DNA from: Albugo candida
Taxonomy: Eukaryota > Oomycota > Peronosporomycetes > Albuginales
Direction: 5' to 3'
Length of the DNA: 64,000 nt
Assembly (NCBI GenBank): GCA_040437565.1
Contig: JBDOQK010000024.1
Coordinates: 372,001-436,000 of the forward strand
Shown: positions 45,826 through 56,658 of the stretch, piece by piece
Numbering within the stretch: position 1 is the stretch's first letter
How the letters are laid out: the number at the start of each line of letters is the position of its first letter
Program-made: the position numbers and the translations under genes
The notes under the pieces: generated by a model
The model's database searches: none
What the model was told of the DNA's origin: nothing
What the model saw: the letters and a program-made list of their open reading frames with translations, nothing else

Positions 45826-46272
45826 TCACAGCATGTCTTCCCCCACTCTATCTCTCAATTCATCGACAGTATTCAAATACGCGAGTGTGATCTGGTCAGC
45901 AATTGCCTTACGCTTTCGTCTCACTTTGTCATTCCCATGAATGCTGTCCAGAAACTCCAATACTTTTTCAAGCTCTTGTTCGATTTGCGTGATGTTTGCT
46001 GCGTAATTTTTACGTTTTTGGATTCTTGTACACCGCATATTCCGCTCGATATCGCTTTGTAGAGCTCCAAGTCGAGACGCAATATCCGCAACAATCTCCT
46101 CAACTTTGCACAGTTCCCGAAAGGCTTGCGTAGATACCCTAGACCAAAAGCAGGTCAGAGACGTTCTGTGTTGTCGAAGATTTTGGACGTACCGGAACAC
46201 ACTTGTGCTGTACCATAATACGCATGAGAAGGACGCTACAATCGCGATGCCCAAGAGCAACTGGTGTCGCAT
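45826..46272 (-). CDS. Membrane-anchored BAG-domain protein
   Basis: 148 residues. The N-terminus is a hydrophobic anchor (LLLGIAIVASFSCVLWY). The rest is helical and ends in a BAG-like bundle: VEEIVADIASRL, then LEKVLEFLDSI, and VRRKRKAIADQITLAYLNTV, where the RRxRKAxxxxI pattern is the Hsp70-contact helix of BAG proteins. BAG domains are nucleotide-exchange factors for Hsp70, so a membrane form would recruit Hsp70 to a membrane face. Convergent with Vti1. The frame is open from its ATG, so no intron is needed. Domain assignment rests on pattern only. Confidence 0.65.
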   Translation of the reverse strand: MRHQLLLGIAIVASFSCVLWYSTSVFRYVQNLRQHRTSLTCFWSRVSTQAFRELCKVEEIVADIASRLGALQSDIERNMRCTRIQKRKNYAANITQIEQELEKVLEFLDSIHGNDKVRRKRKAIADQITLAYLNTVDELRDRVGEDML

Positions 46273-46417
46273 GCAAGCACTCTCTTATTTTATGTTCTGT
46301 TATTACATCAAATTAGTGCATAAGCCTCAAAACGCGTGTTAAAATGAAGGAATCCGAGGCTTATTCAATATACTTAAAGATAGTATGCGTCAAAGATATA
46401 TCTAAGCTGTGCGACGC

Positions 46418-46990
46418 CTAACTTTTGTGCTTCTTTGCTGCAAAGTAATACGTCAACTTGTTGAGAGATTCTTAGCGAAGCACGAATCAAAAGCACGTAC
46501 CTGGTGGAGCATCTTCTTCATCGTCATACTCCTCGTCATCGTCAGCGTCATCATCGCCACCGGTATTCTGTCCAGAATTTTCGTCATTATCATCCTCTTC
46601 AGCGTCATCGCCGTCGTCACCCTCGTCATCATTATCGTCTTCGGCTCCGGCTCCAGCTTTAGAAACATTTACTTCCTCTTCATCGTCATTTTCATCCTCC
46701 TGATAAAGATCGCTTAGATCCGACACTTGATGTGAATGCTGAGATGATAGGACGTACTTCTTCATTTGTGCCTTCTTCATCGTCGATGGTTTCATCGTTC
46801 TCCTCGACGGAATCCTGTTCTTCCATACTCCCCTCCTCATCTTCTTCTTCGTCCTGGAAATCTCCAGCCTCTTCTTTTCCGTTAAGTGCATCTTCATTAT
46901 CACTTTCCGGTCGTTGAACATTTTTCGCTTGGTGCTTTTTTAGCTTGTCATCTGACGATTCAACTCCTCGTTTTTCGGTTTCCTTTTGCC
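46418..46990 (-). CDS. Acidic Asp/Glu-rich protein, gene model incomplete
   Basis: The minus strand encodes long acid runs (EEAGDFQDEEEDEE; EDDNDDEGDDGDDAEED). The last intron is clear (46438-46500, GT..AG), leaving a 20-base final exon that ends the protein in AKKHKS with the stop at 46418. A middle intron near 46.74-46.8 kb and the 5' end (upstream of VESSDDKLKKHQ near 46.98 kb) remain unresolved. Acidic tracts with a Lys-rich tail suggest a nuclear or nucleolar, histone- or RNA-binding role; this is inference only. I see no other domain. Confidence 0.5.
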
Positions 46991-47215
46991 ATCAAGCGTA
47001 CAAAAATCATACATTTGATACAGAACCGCGTTGGAGTTGTCAGTCAGAGCATTCGAACAAATGTTATAGGAAAACACTCACCATTTTCTCCAGTTTACGT
47101 GCACGACCAAGAGAAATGTAATGCTGTGGTATGAAATCTTTTCAATCGGTGATACTGTATATTTTAATATACTGCTGCATACCGCATCATGTATCCCTGA
47201 CAATTAATACTCATC

Positions 47216-48486
47216 ATGCTGTCGCGATCTGCTCGAAGCACGTCTCAAGGACGCCAGCGGGACGACAAGGCTGCAGAAGTGAGGAATGGTACGACTCAAC
47301 ATATAATGAATGTGTTTCTGTATCCTTCATATTCATTTTGGCAGTAAAGCTACACAATTTTCGACAATATTTGCAAAGTGCTCATAATCTCTACTGCCAC
47401 CCAAAAGCTCACACTGAGATCGACGCGAAATTCGTATACTTTCTTGCCAAAATTCGCTCTATCACCACTTCTACAAACAAGGATATTGATGTAGACGCAA
47501 CACTTTTGTCAACCTCGTCGAATTGCGTGTGACACGGTCTCTTCTGAGCTTCGCGTCGTCCAGTTTTTTGGTACAATGTTTGATATCACAAATGCAAACA
47601 CAAAAAATCTTTGTAGAGAATTGGACGTATTTGGAAATTGGAATTTTTGAGGAATGTGTCGAAAGATTTGGAAAATGTTTTCACAAAATCGCTCGCGAGG
47701 TCGGCCTCCAAAAATCGATACAAGAAATTGTGTATGATGAAAAATTTGCTTAGATACCTCGAAAATCGGTCAAAGATGTGATTTCTTTCTACTATTTGTG
47801 GAAAAAATGCACGAGTCATACGATCGGTCGAAAGAAAGATGCAGGGCGATGTGCACAGAAGGAGCAAAGTGACCATGAAGATATGGATTTAGCTATGAGG
47901 AGCAACATTAATCGTTATAAAGGTAGTCAAAATGTGACACTATTCCGTGATTCTGGGTTACAAAAGCTACAATTCACATCGGTAGCTCGTCAGCGGCTTC
48001 TTAAGGAATACTTTTGTGCATCTCGATTGTTATATGGACCCAAAAAAGACCTTCAGCCATTATCGAAGCGACTCGATCTCAAAAGCGTACGTTAGAGATG
48101 AAGTATTTTGATGGCTGATCTCACAATTAAACCTGTTTTATCAGCTTCGACTGGATCGTGTGGGTGCATACAGTGCTTGCATACAAGGGAATGCCCAATT
48201 AAGAAGTAGTAATGTTTTCGGTACTATCTTTCAAATGGTTTTACCTGAAGGCGTACTTATTATTCCCTGCAAAGATTTCTGGTCGCCTTTGGACATATAT
48301 TTATTCACACAAGGTATCCAGCATTATGGAAAGCGCTTCCATTTGGTGGCACGGAAGGTAGCGTTTATGTTATTACCACGTCTTCCATGTTGTAAGCATT
48401 TATTTATTTAGATTGGAACCAAAACTTGTAAACAAGTGATTGCATTTTATTATCAATGGAAGAAAGAAGCGTATTCTAGCTTCTAG
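47216..48486 (+). CDS. Two-SANT-domain chromatin protein
   Basis: Two SANT domains are clear. The first is ENWTYLEIGIFEECVERFGK, then HKIARE, spliced (intron 47700-47753) to IPRKSVKDVISFYYLWKK. The second is FWSPLDIYLFTQGIQHYGKR, then FHLVARK, spliced (intron 48358-48411) to IGTKTCKQVIAFYYQWKKE. Intron 48087-48144 lies between them. The FYYxWKK endings are typical of the MTA/CoREST/MIER class that contacts histone deacetylases. The 5' exons (47216-47285 starting MLSRSARSTSQGRQRDDKAA, and one near 47.35-47.53 kb) are tentative. The stop is only 6 bases from the stop of the convergent HMUDK/PHD gene. Probable histone-deacetylase corepressor subunit. Confidence 0.78.
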
Positions 48487-48492
48487 TTGAGT

Positions 48493-50211
48493 CTAATCGA
48501 CCACAATGACTTCTTTTCCAGTGATTTCTCCTTCATTTCGAGAACCAGAAAGCCTTGTGCATGAATGACATATCCAGGATGCGAGTGGAAGCACCTTCAA
48601 ATTGATGCAGTATTTGTGGAATACGCGGTGGCACAAATCACATAAAATCAATGCCTCATCATTCTCAGATTTGAAACAGATCGAACACGATTCGGCATCG
48701 AGAAAGTAAGACCGAGAGCTATACAGTTGAGGGACTGCACTCACTATTCCTTCCGCTTTTGCTTGCTCATATCGTTTGATGGTTCGATACCGATGGAATC
48801 CATGTAATGCATGCGCGATATCGATCAGATCGAGTTTCTGGCTTTGGAAATATGGAAATGTAACATTCAATGCTTTGAACCCTTGCGCTTGACGCTTTTG
48901 TAGAATTTTGGCCAAGTCGATGAGTTGGGTGGGTCGAGCGCGATGTTTGCCATAAATGTGCACAAGTGACGCTTTTGCATCTTCACTCAGCCAAACAAAT
49001 TCGTTGGTGTCATCAAATCTTGATAGCTGGTTGAGTGCAAAGAGGTCAGCAATCACCTGCCAACACGTGCACGGGCCCAACGCGTCATTTTGAAAATCAG
49101 AGAGAGCTTGGAACGCTTGTTCCACTGATATACAATACTCTATCCTAGCTGTTACTACATCCAACTCGTTGTGAAAAGCTTGCAGAACGTTGAAAAATTC
49201 GGTCAACGTTATGCTGGCATCGGTATACCAGCCTCTTTCCATCGTACCTGTTTTTAATTTGGCTGCATTCACCTTGAAACGATCAAAGTCCTCTGGTACT
49301 GGGATGCCTCCGAGCATGTCGATGATTTCCAGATTATTGCAAAAGCGAAATACGACAGCCATCCAAAGCACTGTTTTCAGCGACAGGTCCTTCTGCGTCT
49401 TCTGAAGTCTATTGAATGTACACAAAAACGTTGGGTCTCAACAGAGCAAGCATAAGACAATGAGCATACATGACGACGTGTTTGCGCAAATATGCTGTAC
49501 TTCGATCCAATTCGCGATAGATGTTCCACGTCCAATACTGTTGAAGGCAAGGATCCACTTTTGGCGTATTACATCCCATCGTATAGCTGTGCAAAAGTAT
49601 TTGTCAAAGCTCGGTATAGAAAAGTGTTGGATGTAGTCTCACCAATGCCACATTCCATGCCGCTGATACACAAACTCATAAAACGACAGCGCGCCCATCC
49701 ACCAACTCCTAGCTTCCGTTATGATGGCATGCGGGAGACTTTCCGACTCATTAGCTCGACGTTGACGCTTTCTTGATGTTTCTCGAGCAGAGTACCCTTC
49801 TCGGGCCAAGTACACTGACTCACAACTGACGCTACACACTGGGACCGATGGAGTGCTTCGTAGCAAGTTTGTGGACATATATTCGGGTTCTGGAGTGTTG
49901 CACACGAAACAAAAGGATGAATTTGATGGTTTCTCTCCGCTTTTGACAGTCAGGTCGATTGTGTTGGGATGCTCAGCTTGTCTGGAGCGCGATGTTAGAT
50001 CACTTATTTTGATGCTTTCGGTTGTATTCGAGTGATTTGTTTTGACAATTTGGCTACTGAGGGCGACGGGTAATTTCTCAATGCGTTTAGATTTACCTTC
50101 ATGGATGTCAAGTTTGCTGTGCGTTGCGTTAAACCACACGCTGATGATAAAGTTGTCATCAGCGATCATCGCGACAGTGCCGAAATAAGGTGATGTCCTG
50201 ATATAATACAT
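48493..50211 (-). CDS. HMUDK/AGPT-type helical domain fused to a PHD finger
   Basis: Exons are 50211-49643, 49586-49470 and 49408-48493, with introns of 56 and 61 nt in consistent phase, giving 533 residues. The N-terminal part is Ser-rich with a Cys cluster (FCFVCNTPEPE..VPVCSVSCESV). Residues ~170-470 carry marks I associate with the 5-hydroxymethyl-dU DNA kinase helical / thymine pyrophosphorylase-like family: DPCLQQYWTWNIYRELDRST, VVFRFCNNLEIIDMLGG, LGPCTCWQVIADLF, VWLSEDAKASLVHIYG, LIDIAHALHGFHRYR. A C4HC3 PHD finger follows (CSICFKSENDEALILCDLC, HKYC, WICHSC). PHD fingers read histone tails. Inference: a chromatin protein related to base-J/hmU-type DNA modification enzymes; catalytic competence is unknown. 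Family naming is from memory of motifs and should be verified by profile search. Confidence 0.7.
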
Positions 50212-50235
50212 TGGAACACTAAATCATTAAAGTAG

Positions 50236-50385
50236 GGATGACACCAGACACACAATTTTGNNNNNNNNNNNNNNNNNNNNNNNNNNNNNNNNNNNNNNNN
50301 NNNNNNNNNNNNNNNNNNNNNNNNNNNNNNNNNNNNNNNNNNNNNNNNNNNNNNNNNNNNGGATGACACCAGACACACAATTTTG
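50236..50385. repeat. 25-base direct repeat flanking a 100-N gap (likely contig overlap)
   Basis: Bases 50236-50260 equal 50361-50385 across the N run 50261-50360. The gap lies between the HMUDK/PHD gene start and the transaldolase stop. Confidence 0.85.
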
Positions 50386-50426
50386 AGATTCTTTCATTAA
50401 GTGTTTGTTAGCGTGTCTCGACTCAT

Positions 50427-51395
50427 TCACATCTTATCGGAGAGAATTGCTTCCAGTTTAACAATGTCCGCGCTGAACCCTCGAATGCCTTCAGCGAGTT
50501 TTTCAGTAGCCATCGCATCGTCATTCATCAGCAATCGAAAATCCTTCTCAGATAGCATTAATTGTTCCCCTTCATACGCTTTAGCAGCTGAGGTCTCGTC
50601 GAGTTTTCGACTCACGGGGGTTTCTTTCGTAGCCAATTCTTCCAACAGGGAGGGAGATATTGTCAGACGATCACAGCCAGCGAGCTCCAAGATCTCTTCT
50701 GTGTTTCTGAAGCTAGCGCCCATCACAATCGTTTTGTAACCAAATTTTTTAAAATAGCGGTAAATGTTTGTCACAGAAACGACACCTGGATCTTCTTCCG
50801 GTTTGTAAGAACTCAATCCAGTTTTCGCTTTGTACCAATCCAGGATACGACCAACAAACGGTGAGATAAGTGTTGCTCCTGCTTCAGCACATGCAGCCGC
50901 TTGTGCAAATCCGAAAAGCAGCGTCATATTGCAATGAATGCCTTCTTTCTCCAGTTTTTTGCAAGCTTGGATACCTTCCCAGGTGCTTGCAATCTTGATA
51001 AGAATTCTTTCTTTTCCAATGCCTTCTTTTTGATACAGATCGATGATACGATGTGCGCGTTCGATTGTTTCATCGGTATCGAAACTGAGCCGTGCGTCGA
51101 CTTCTGTTGATACGTACCCCGGCACAATCTTTAATATTTCCAACCCAAAGTTGACAGCAAGTTTGTCAACGACATGAGCCAGTCTTTCTCGGTCGGAAAC
51201 TTTGCTTCCCAATGTCTTCCCATACGCGATAGCATTTTCGAGCAAATGTTTATAGTGATCCATACTTGCAGCTTTAAATAAAAGGGATGGATTGGTTGTA
51301 GCATCTTGAGGTTTATATTTCGCAATTGATGCAAAGTCACCCGTGTCAATGACGACCGTTGTAAAGCTCTTGAGCTGCTCCAGTTGCGACGTCAT
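50427..51395 (-). CDS. TAL1: Transaldolase
   Basis: A complete single-exon frame of 322 residues, the family's normal length. Visible landmarks are [27 protein letters not shown] near the N-terminus, the Schiff-base lysine in [11 protein letters not shown] (about residue 133), [25 protein letters not shown] and [14 protein letters not shown]. The enzyme transfers dihydroxyacetone units between sugar phosphates in the non-oxidative pentose phosphate pathway, in the cytosol. Its ATG lies only 96 bases from the first in-frame ATG of the divergent gene at 51492, so the two share a very short promoter. Confidence 0.96.
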   Translation of the reverse strand: MTSQLEQLKSFTTVVIDTGDFASIAKYKPQDATTNPSLLFKAASMDHYKHLLENAIAYGKTLGSKVSDRERLAHVVDKLAVNFGLEILKIVPGYVSTEVDARLSFDTDETIERAHRIIDLYQKEGIGKERILIKIASTWEGIQACKKLEKEGIHCNMTLLFGFAQAAACAEAGATLISPFVGRILDWYKAKTGLSSYKPEEDPGVVSVTNIYRYFKKFGYKTIVMGASFRNTEEILELAGCDRLTISPSLLEELATKETPVSRKLDETSAAKAYEGEQLMLSEKDFRLLMNDDAMATEKLAEGIRGFSADIVKLEAILSDKM

Positions 51396-51491
51396 TCGAT
51401 ATTTCTTTTCGCTTCAGAAAGATTCGATCCTGGTTTATGTCGTACTTTGGGGAAACTCACTAACGAACACACTATTTCGGTGCGTCTTCTT
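51396..51491. promoter_or_regulatory. Very short divergent promoter shared by transaldolase and the adenylate-forming enzyme
   Basis: Only 96 bases separate the two start codons. No TATA box is obvious. If translation of the right-hand gene starts at a non-ATG codon or an unseen 5' exon exists, the overlap would be even greater. Confidence 0.5.
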
Positions 51492-53033
51492 ATGGCGCAA
51501 ATCGGCATCCGAAATGGACAGCTTTCCGTGCTCAAATCAGAGAAACCGCAAGGCGTACAGCGAGATTTGGAGATCATAACGGAAAGAGATTTTAAGCATG
51601 GTGTCATCTCTCTCGGTATTCGCCTTCTGGAAACCGCTGAACTCGATCGCAACAGTCCATTCATTCTAATTACTGACGAAGACAGTACAAGCTGCGGAAT
51701 TCTTGCCGCTGCTGTAAGAAAACAGTGCGTCTTAGTCGTAATAGATAAAAGAAGAAAAGCACTTGTTGATTATGTCATCCAAGAAACCGGAATCCATTCC
51801 GTTTTTGTTGTCAAACATGAGAACAAATGTATACAAAAGTATCCGCATGGTTGCGAGTTTGTACGGCTAGATAAAGATGCATGGCTCCACCAAGATCCGA
51901 TAAGTAGCTGTGGTGGTATCGGCTTCCTCACTTCTGGCAGCTTAGGCCGCCCAAAAATCGTGATTCATTCTTGGGAGTCGGTAAAAAAACAAGCCGAAAT
52001 AAGTCGCCAGCTATTACTGAGCCACATTTACTCAGAATTTCAGCTGATCTTTTGTACTTCAATCGCACATGCATTTTCATTTAATGCATTGTGCACCTTT
52101 TTGGCGCACATAGACTATCAAGAAGATCATTCGAGTCCTCATAGCTCTGATCTCGTTTTGGTCGCTGGGGATTATAAAGGTTTGCTTCGTCTTGTCAGTA
52201 AGGCAGCCTCAAAGCATCCACGTAAACACAGGGTACTATATGGAACACCTGGCACGTATACCACTCTTTTGGAAGCGACAGAATCTGAATTGCCACTCGA
52301 TATCGATGTTCCATTCTGTGCAGGTGCTCTACTCGATCCAAAGTTGTATATGAGAGTTTCCAAAGTATTTCACTGCCGTTTGATCCAGAATTACGGCTCC
52401 ACTGAGACTGGTGTTATTGCTTGCTGGGAAGCCGTGGACGCGTCCAAGAGTGCCGAAAAAGAAGAGAAAGTTTATCTGACCTCTACCTCTGCAGCCGACG
52501 GAGATCGGAAAACATATGTTGGCGTTCCGATTCCTGGTGTTCACGTTGATATTGATCAAAATTTAGGTGAGCTGCTGACACAGACCCCTTATTCTTGTAT
52601 TGGATATGTGCGAAATCAGCGCTTGGACAAGTTCGAAAGCCAAATGTATCGAACTGGAGATCGGTCGACGATAGAAATCACAGATCGTTCGGACCAGCCC
52701 CGAGTTTATTTATTCGGACGAATTCGACCCAGAATCACAGTTGGTGACTCAGCGCATCGAGCGTTTTATGAGCCATTGCAACTGGAGAAAATTCTTTGCA
52801 AGCATCCGAGCGTGACGGATGCATTACTTACCAGTACCCGCGGGAAGTCAGAATCGGATATTCTTATCCGAATTGTTCAGGATGCAACTTGTACATTGAC
52901 CGTGGCAGCTTTGAAAGAATCTCTCATAGTCTGGTTGGAAGAAAATAGAATTTGTCTACCAGACAAATCTTTCCGTCTTGAAGTCGTCGAGAATTTGGAA
53001 TGCAGTCCAGCCGGAAAACTGATATATCGCTGA
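51492..53033 (+). CDS. Adenylate-forming enzyme (AMP-binding/acyl-CoA-synthetase superfamily), divergent
   Basis: About 513 residues from the first in-frame ATG at 51492 (MAQIGIRNGQ). The frame is open further upstream without an ATG. Superfamily marks in order: phosphate loop FLTSGSLGRPKIVIHSW, substrate-site YGSTETGV, MYRTGDRS, and a C-terminal subdomain with LFGRIRPRITVGDS and SPAGKLIYR, where the final Lys fits the catalytic lysine. Such enzymes activate a carboxylate as acyl-AMP. No phosphopantetheine carrier domain follows, so it is not an NRPS module. The substrate is unknown. It is divergent from transaldolase across a promoter of about 96 bases. Confidence 0.82.
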   Translation: MAQIGIRNGQLSVLKSEKPQGVQRDLEIITERDFKHGVISLGIRLLETAELDRNSPFILITDEDSTSCGILAAAVRKQCVLVVIDKRRKALVDYVIQETGIHSVFVVKHENKCIQKYPHGCEFVRLDKDAWLHQDPISSCGGIGFLTSGSLGRPKIVIHSWESVKKQAEISRQLLLSHIYSEFQLIFCTSIAHAFSFNALCTFLAHIDYQEDHSSPHSSDLVLVAGDYKGLLRLVSKAASKHPRKHRVLYGTPGTYTTLLEATESELPLDIDVPFCAGALLDPKLYMRVSKVFHCRLIQNYGSTETGVIACWEAVDASKSAEKEEKVYLTSTSAADGDRKTYVGVPIPGVHVDIDQNLGELLTQTPYSCIGYVRNQRLDKFESQMYRTGDRSTIEITDRSDQPRVYLFGRIRPRITVGDSAHRAFYEPLQLEKILCKHPSVTDALLTSTRGKSESDILIRIVQDATCTLTVAALKESLIVWLEENRICLPDKSFRLEVVENLECSPAGKLIYR

Positions 53034-53253
53034 TTATGCACATTTTTCTAACATTCCAAAACTCAATTTGCAAAGAATGCATGTTGATTCCTAATTTTGA
53101 TTTATATCTTAACAGGCTTATTTCGCTAACGTGTGTGACTCGGAACTCTTCAATGCGCAACGGTCAGGACTATTTTGAGAGTGCAGCTCTCCATATTGTA
53201 TTTCAAACCGCGCAACTCATCTCGAAATTGTGTACCTACAGACGAGTGTCGAA

Positions 53254-53607
53254 ATGATGGCACGAGAATCTGTGGTGAATCTGCTGGATTTTTGGACTGC
53301 ATCTGGGCAACTTACTTACAAATATCACGTGGCATATCCGTCCAAAACGGATCCCAATTTTATACGCGTTACCTTCAGCAAGCCAACTGAACAAAAACCA
53401 TCTCCGGATGCAGTGGCGCATTACACATTCGTTACGAAAGAGACGTCAGGGCGCGTAGAAGGATTCAAAGTTGAGAATGATCCGCATTTGTTCAGACTAT
53501 CAGAGATTTCTTTTCAAGAAAAAATGATTGATCGGACAATAAAGCTCAAACTGAATGTTCGGCGTTTTCTCGAGAAAATGGAACCCCGACTCTTCACGCA
53601 ACTCTAG
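53254..53607 (+). CDS. Small conserved-looking unknown protein
   Basis: An open frame of 117 residues from tandem Mets at 53254/53257 (MMARESVVNLLDFWTASGQ). It shows alternating strand-like and helical segments (FIRVTFSKPTEQ; AHYTFVTKETSGRVEGFKV; MIDRTIKLKLNVRRFLEKME). An upstream exon is possible because the frame extends to 53230 and earlier. No signal or membrane segment is present. I do not recognise the family; an RWD-like fold, as in kinetochore subunits, is conceivable but unproven. Its 3' 103 bases recur at 56367 because of the false duplication. Confidence 0.55.
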   Translation: MMARESVVNLLDFWTASGQLTYKYHVAYPSKTDPNFIRVTFSKPTEQKPSPDAVAHYTFVTKETSGRVEGFKVENDPHLFRLSEISFQEKMIDRTIKLKLNVRRFLEKMEPRLFTQL

Positions 53608-53796
53608 TCGCAGCCACTTTATGTAGAGAAAGTCCTAGAATTAGAGTTGGATGGTTCTGGTCTCCATCAAACGACCCAGTTGTATTCAATTGGCTATTAA
53701 TCCCTCACTTAGTGCTTCGAATATCTTTTTTCTAGAAAACCGTTTGAAGTTGAGATTCATTCCTCAATTTGCTGCGACAAACAATCACTCAATAGC

Positions 53797-56049
53797 ATGG
53801 TTCATGATATCGATGCGTATGCGTACGTTATCACATCCTGCGTGTTTGGAATGGCGTTCGCTGCGTACCTATTTTGGGAAGTAAACAAAATCAAAGTCAC
53901 ACGGCGTGGTGAAACTTACTCGCTCTTGCTGTCGGACGTACGAGGTCAAACGGCCGATCGCCTTTTCGAGATCCATGCTGCCATACAAGAGGGAGCGCGG
54001 GCTTTCTTGTTTGCTGAATATACTTTGTGTCTTGCGTTTATCATCGTCTTTGGGACTATTGTATTGGTGCTGACTTCGTATGTCAATAAACCCGAGAAAA
54101 CATTTGATTGGACATTTGGCTCAATGAATGCCACAGCATTCGCGATTGGTGGATTGACTTCCATGGCTTCTGGATACTTGGGAATGATGGTTGCTGTATA
54201 TGCTAATGCTAGAACGACGGTGTCTGCAATGCGTGAGGGCTCAAGAGGATGGAAGGAGAGCTTTAATACAGCATTTCGTGCCGGTGGAGTGATGGGGTAT
54301 GGTCTCACTTCTCTGGCACTTTTGGTTCTTTTCGTTTTGATAAAGATTTTTGAGTACCAATATCCTCTTTCCAGTAATGCGAAACAGCTTTTTGAAGCTA
54401 TCGCCGGTTATGGTCTCGGTGGTTCCTCCATTGCAATGTTTGGTCGTGTTGGTGGCGGCATATATACCAAAGCTGCTGATGTTGGCGCGGATTTGGCTGG
54501 AAAAGTTGTTGAGAACATTCCAGAAGATGACCCACGTAATCCTGCTACAATTGCAGACAATGTCGGTGACAACGTCGGTGATGTTGCGGGTATGGGCTCT
54601 GATCTTTTTGGATCGTTGGCCGAGGCTACTTGTGCTACCCTTATCATCTCCACTCAAAGCACGGAAATAATCAACGCGGGATGGCCAGCTATTTTGTTTC
54701 CGCTTGTGGTCACAGGAACGGGTATTTTTGTCTGCGCCGCAACAAGTTTTCTGGCGACTCACGTATGGGCGGTGAAAGCTGAAAGAGATGTTGAAAGAGT
54801 GCTCAAGATTCAGCTATTTGTATCTGCTGCTTTAATGACTATTTGCATCATTCCGATTGCATTTTGGTTACTTCCATCGTCGTTCACAATCGCTGGAATC
54901 TATCATTTGTCGCCATTTCATGCGTTCGAATGTGTGGCTATCGGTCTGTGGGGAGGTTGTTTTGTCGGCTTTATAACCGAGTACTTCACGTCGCACAGTT
55001 ATCGTCCAGTACGTGAGGTTGCTCAATCATGCGAAACGGGCGCGGCTACCAACATCATTTATGGTTTGGCACTGGGGTACAAATCCGCCATTATTCCAAT
55101 CACAGTGATATCGATTGCAGTCTATATCAGCTTTTCAGTAGCTGGAATGTATGGTGTAGCTCTGTCAGCTCTTGGATTTCTCGGAACGCTTGCCACTTGT
55201 CTCTCTATCGATGTGTATGGACCTATTTGCGACAACGCTGGAGGTATCGCAGAAATGGCTGAGCTTCCTGCTGAAGTTCGAGATAAAACCGATGCTCTTG
55301 ACGCCGCTGGAAATACCACTGCTGCCATTGGCAAAGGATTCGCGATTGGTTCTGCAGCATTGGTGTCACTAGCTCTATTTGGGGGATTTGTCACTCGCAT
55401 TGAGGAAACAAGCATTAACATCCTATCGCCTATAACTTTTGCTGGGTTGTTTATGGGGGCAATGCTCCCATACTGGTTCACAGCTCTCACCATGAAATCG
55501 GTAGGTGTTGCAGCAATGGAAATGGTCAAAGAAGTCAAGCATCAATTCGCTACGATTCCAGGCCTTCTTGAAGGCTTACCAGGCCACGGTCCACCCGATC
55601 ATGCTCGTTGTATCAAGATATCAACAGACGCGTCACTTCGAGAAATGGTGCCGCCAGGTCTGCTAGTGATGCTTTCCCCCATCATCGCTGGCACTTTTTT
55701 CGGCGTTCATGCTGTATGTGGTCTTCTTGTTGGCGCGTTGACCTCAGGAGTACAATTGGCGATATCTCAGTCGAACACCGGAGGCGCATGGGACAACGCG
55801 AAAAAGTATGTGGAAAAAGGATGTGTGACTATCGAAGACAAAGAAGGAAAGCTGATTGTTCAAGGAAAAGGAAGCGCAATCCATAAAGCGGCCGTTATTG
55901 GCGATACAGTGGGAGACCCGCTAAAGGACACATCAGGACCAGCTCTGAATATCCTGATGAAGCTTATGGCGATCATCTCGCTCGTGTTTGGCGACTTTTT
56001 CAAAAGCATCAATGACGGACGCGGTATCTTCAACATTGACCAACATTAA
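53797..56049 (+). CDS. K+-dependent membrane proton pyrophosphatase (V-PPase)
   Basis: A single exon of 750 residues with about 15-16 hydrophobic helices. The pyrophosphate site is clear: [20 protein letters not shown], then [18 protein letters not shown] (about 227-270), and the late [31 protein letters not shown] near residue 504 carries Ala where K+-independent enzymes have Lys, placing it in the K+-dependent (type I) class. It hydrolyses pyrophosphate to pump protons into vacuoles or acidocalcisomes, saving ATP in a plant-like manner. Start at 53797 ([15 protein letters not shown]), where the first membrane helix begins at once. Confidence 0.95.
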   Translation: MVHDIDAYAYVITSCVFGMAFAAYLFWEVNKIKVTRRGETYSLLLSDVRGQTADRLFEIHAAIQEGARAFLFAEYTLCLAFIIVFGTIVLVLTSYVNKPEKTFDWTFGSMNATAFAIGGLTSMASGYLGMMVAVYANARTTVSAMREGSRGWKESFNTAFRAGGVMGYGLTSLALLVLFVLIKIFEYQYPLSSNAKQLFEAIAGYGLGGSSIAMFGRVGGGIYTKAADVGADLAGKVVENIPEDDPRNPATIADNVGDNVGDVAGMGSDLFGSLAEATCATLIISTQSTEIINAGWPAILFPLVVTGTGIFVCAATSFLATHVWAVKAERDVERVLKIQLFVSAALMTICIIPIAFWLLPSSFTIAGIYHLSPFHAFECVAIGLWGGCFVGFITEYFTSHSYRPVREVAQSCETGAATNIIYGLALGYKSAIIPITVISIAVYISFSVAGMYGVALSALGFLGTLATCLSIDVYGPICDNAGGIAEMAELPAEVRDKTDALDAAGNTTAAIGKGFAIGSAALVSLALFGGFVTRIEETSINILSPITFAGLFMGAMLPYWFTALTMKSVGVAAMEMVKEVKHQFATIPGLLEGLPGHGPPDHARCIKISTDASLREMVPPGLLVMLSPIIAGTFFGVHAVCGLLVGALTSGVQLAISQSNTGGAWDNAKKYVEKGCVTIEDKEGKLIVQGKGSAIHKAAVIGDTVGDPLKDTSGPALNILMKLMAIISLVFGDFFKSINDGRGIFNIDQH

Positions 56050-56140
56050 ACTTCTAGGTGTTTTTTAGCCAATCCGATAAAGGCTAGTTTCTCGATTATA
56101 ATTGGCTATTATAGCACACTTTTCTTGGGAATCGCTTTAA

Positions 56141-56266
56141 ATGCTCCCTACAGTTTTGCGAACAAAGCGTCCTTCTAACGAGAACGCGTGGCTTCTAATT
56201 CCCAAAGTGTATGTATACATCGGCGCTAGTTTGCTGTTTCTCATTGGAAGCATTTTTGGTGCTGGA
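56141..56266 (+). pseudogene. Truncated left copy of epimerase exon 1 (assembly artefact)
   Basis: This is the same sequence as 59003-59128 and is cut by the N run at 56267. It exists only because the left contig ends inside exon 1. It should not be counted as a gene. Confidence 0.88.
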
Positions 56267-56658
56267 NNNNNNNNNNNNNNNNNNNNNNNNNNNNNNNNNN
56301 NNNNNNNNNNNNNNNNNNNNNNNNNNNNNNNNNNNNNNNNNNNNNNNNNNNNNNNNNNNNNNNNNNGATTTCTTTTCAAGAAAAAATGATTGATCGGACA
56401 ATAAAGCTCAAACTGAATGTTCGGCGTTTTCTCGAGAAAATGGAACCCCGACTCTTCACGCAACTCTAGTCGCAGCCACTTTATGTAGAGAAAGTCCTAG
56501 AATTAGAGTTGGATGGTTCTGGTCTCCATCAAACGACCCAGTTGTATTCAATTGGCTATTAATCCCTCACTTAGTGCTTCGAATATCTTTTTTCTAGAAA
56601 ACCGTTTGAAGTTGAGATTCATTCCTCAATTTGCTGCGACAAACAATCACTCAATAGC

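Noticed and set aside
46409-46717. Hydrophobic plus-strand frame that looks like a membrane protein (runs of Val/Ile/Leu)
   Set aside because: It is the antisense of an Asp/Glu-rich coding stretch; GAT/GAA codons read backward as ATC/TTC give false hydrophobicity. The minus-strand acidic protein with a clear final intron is preferred.
54241-54762. 173-residue minus-strand frame inside V-PPase
   Set aside because: Antisense shadow of a conserved membrane enzyme; it appears twice only because the block is duplicated.
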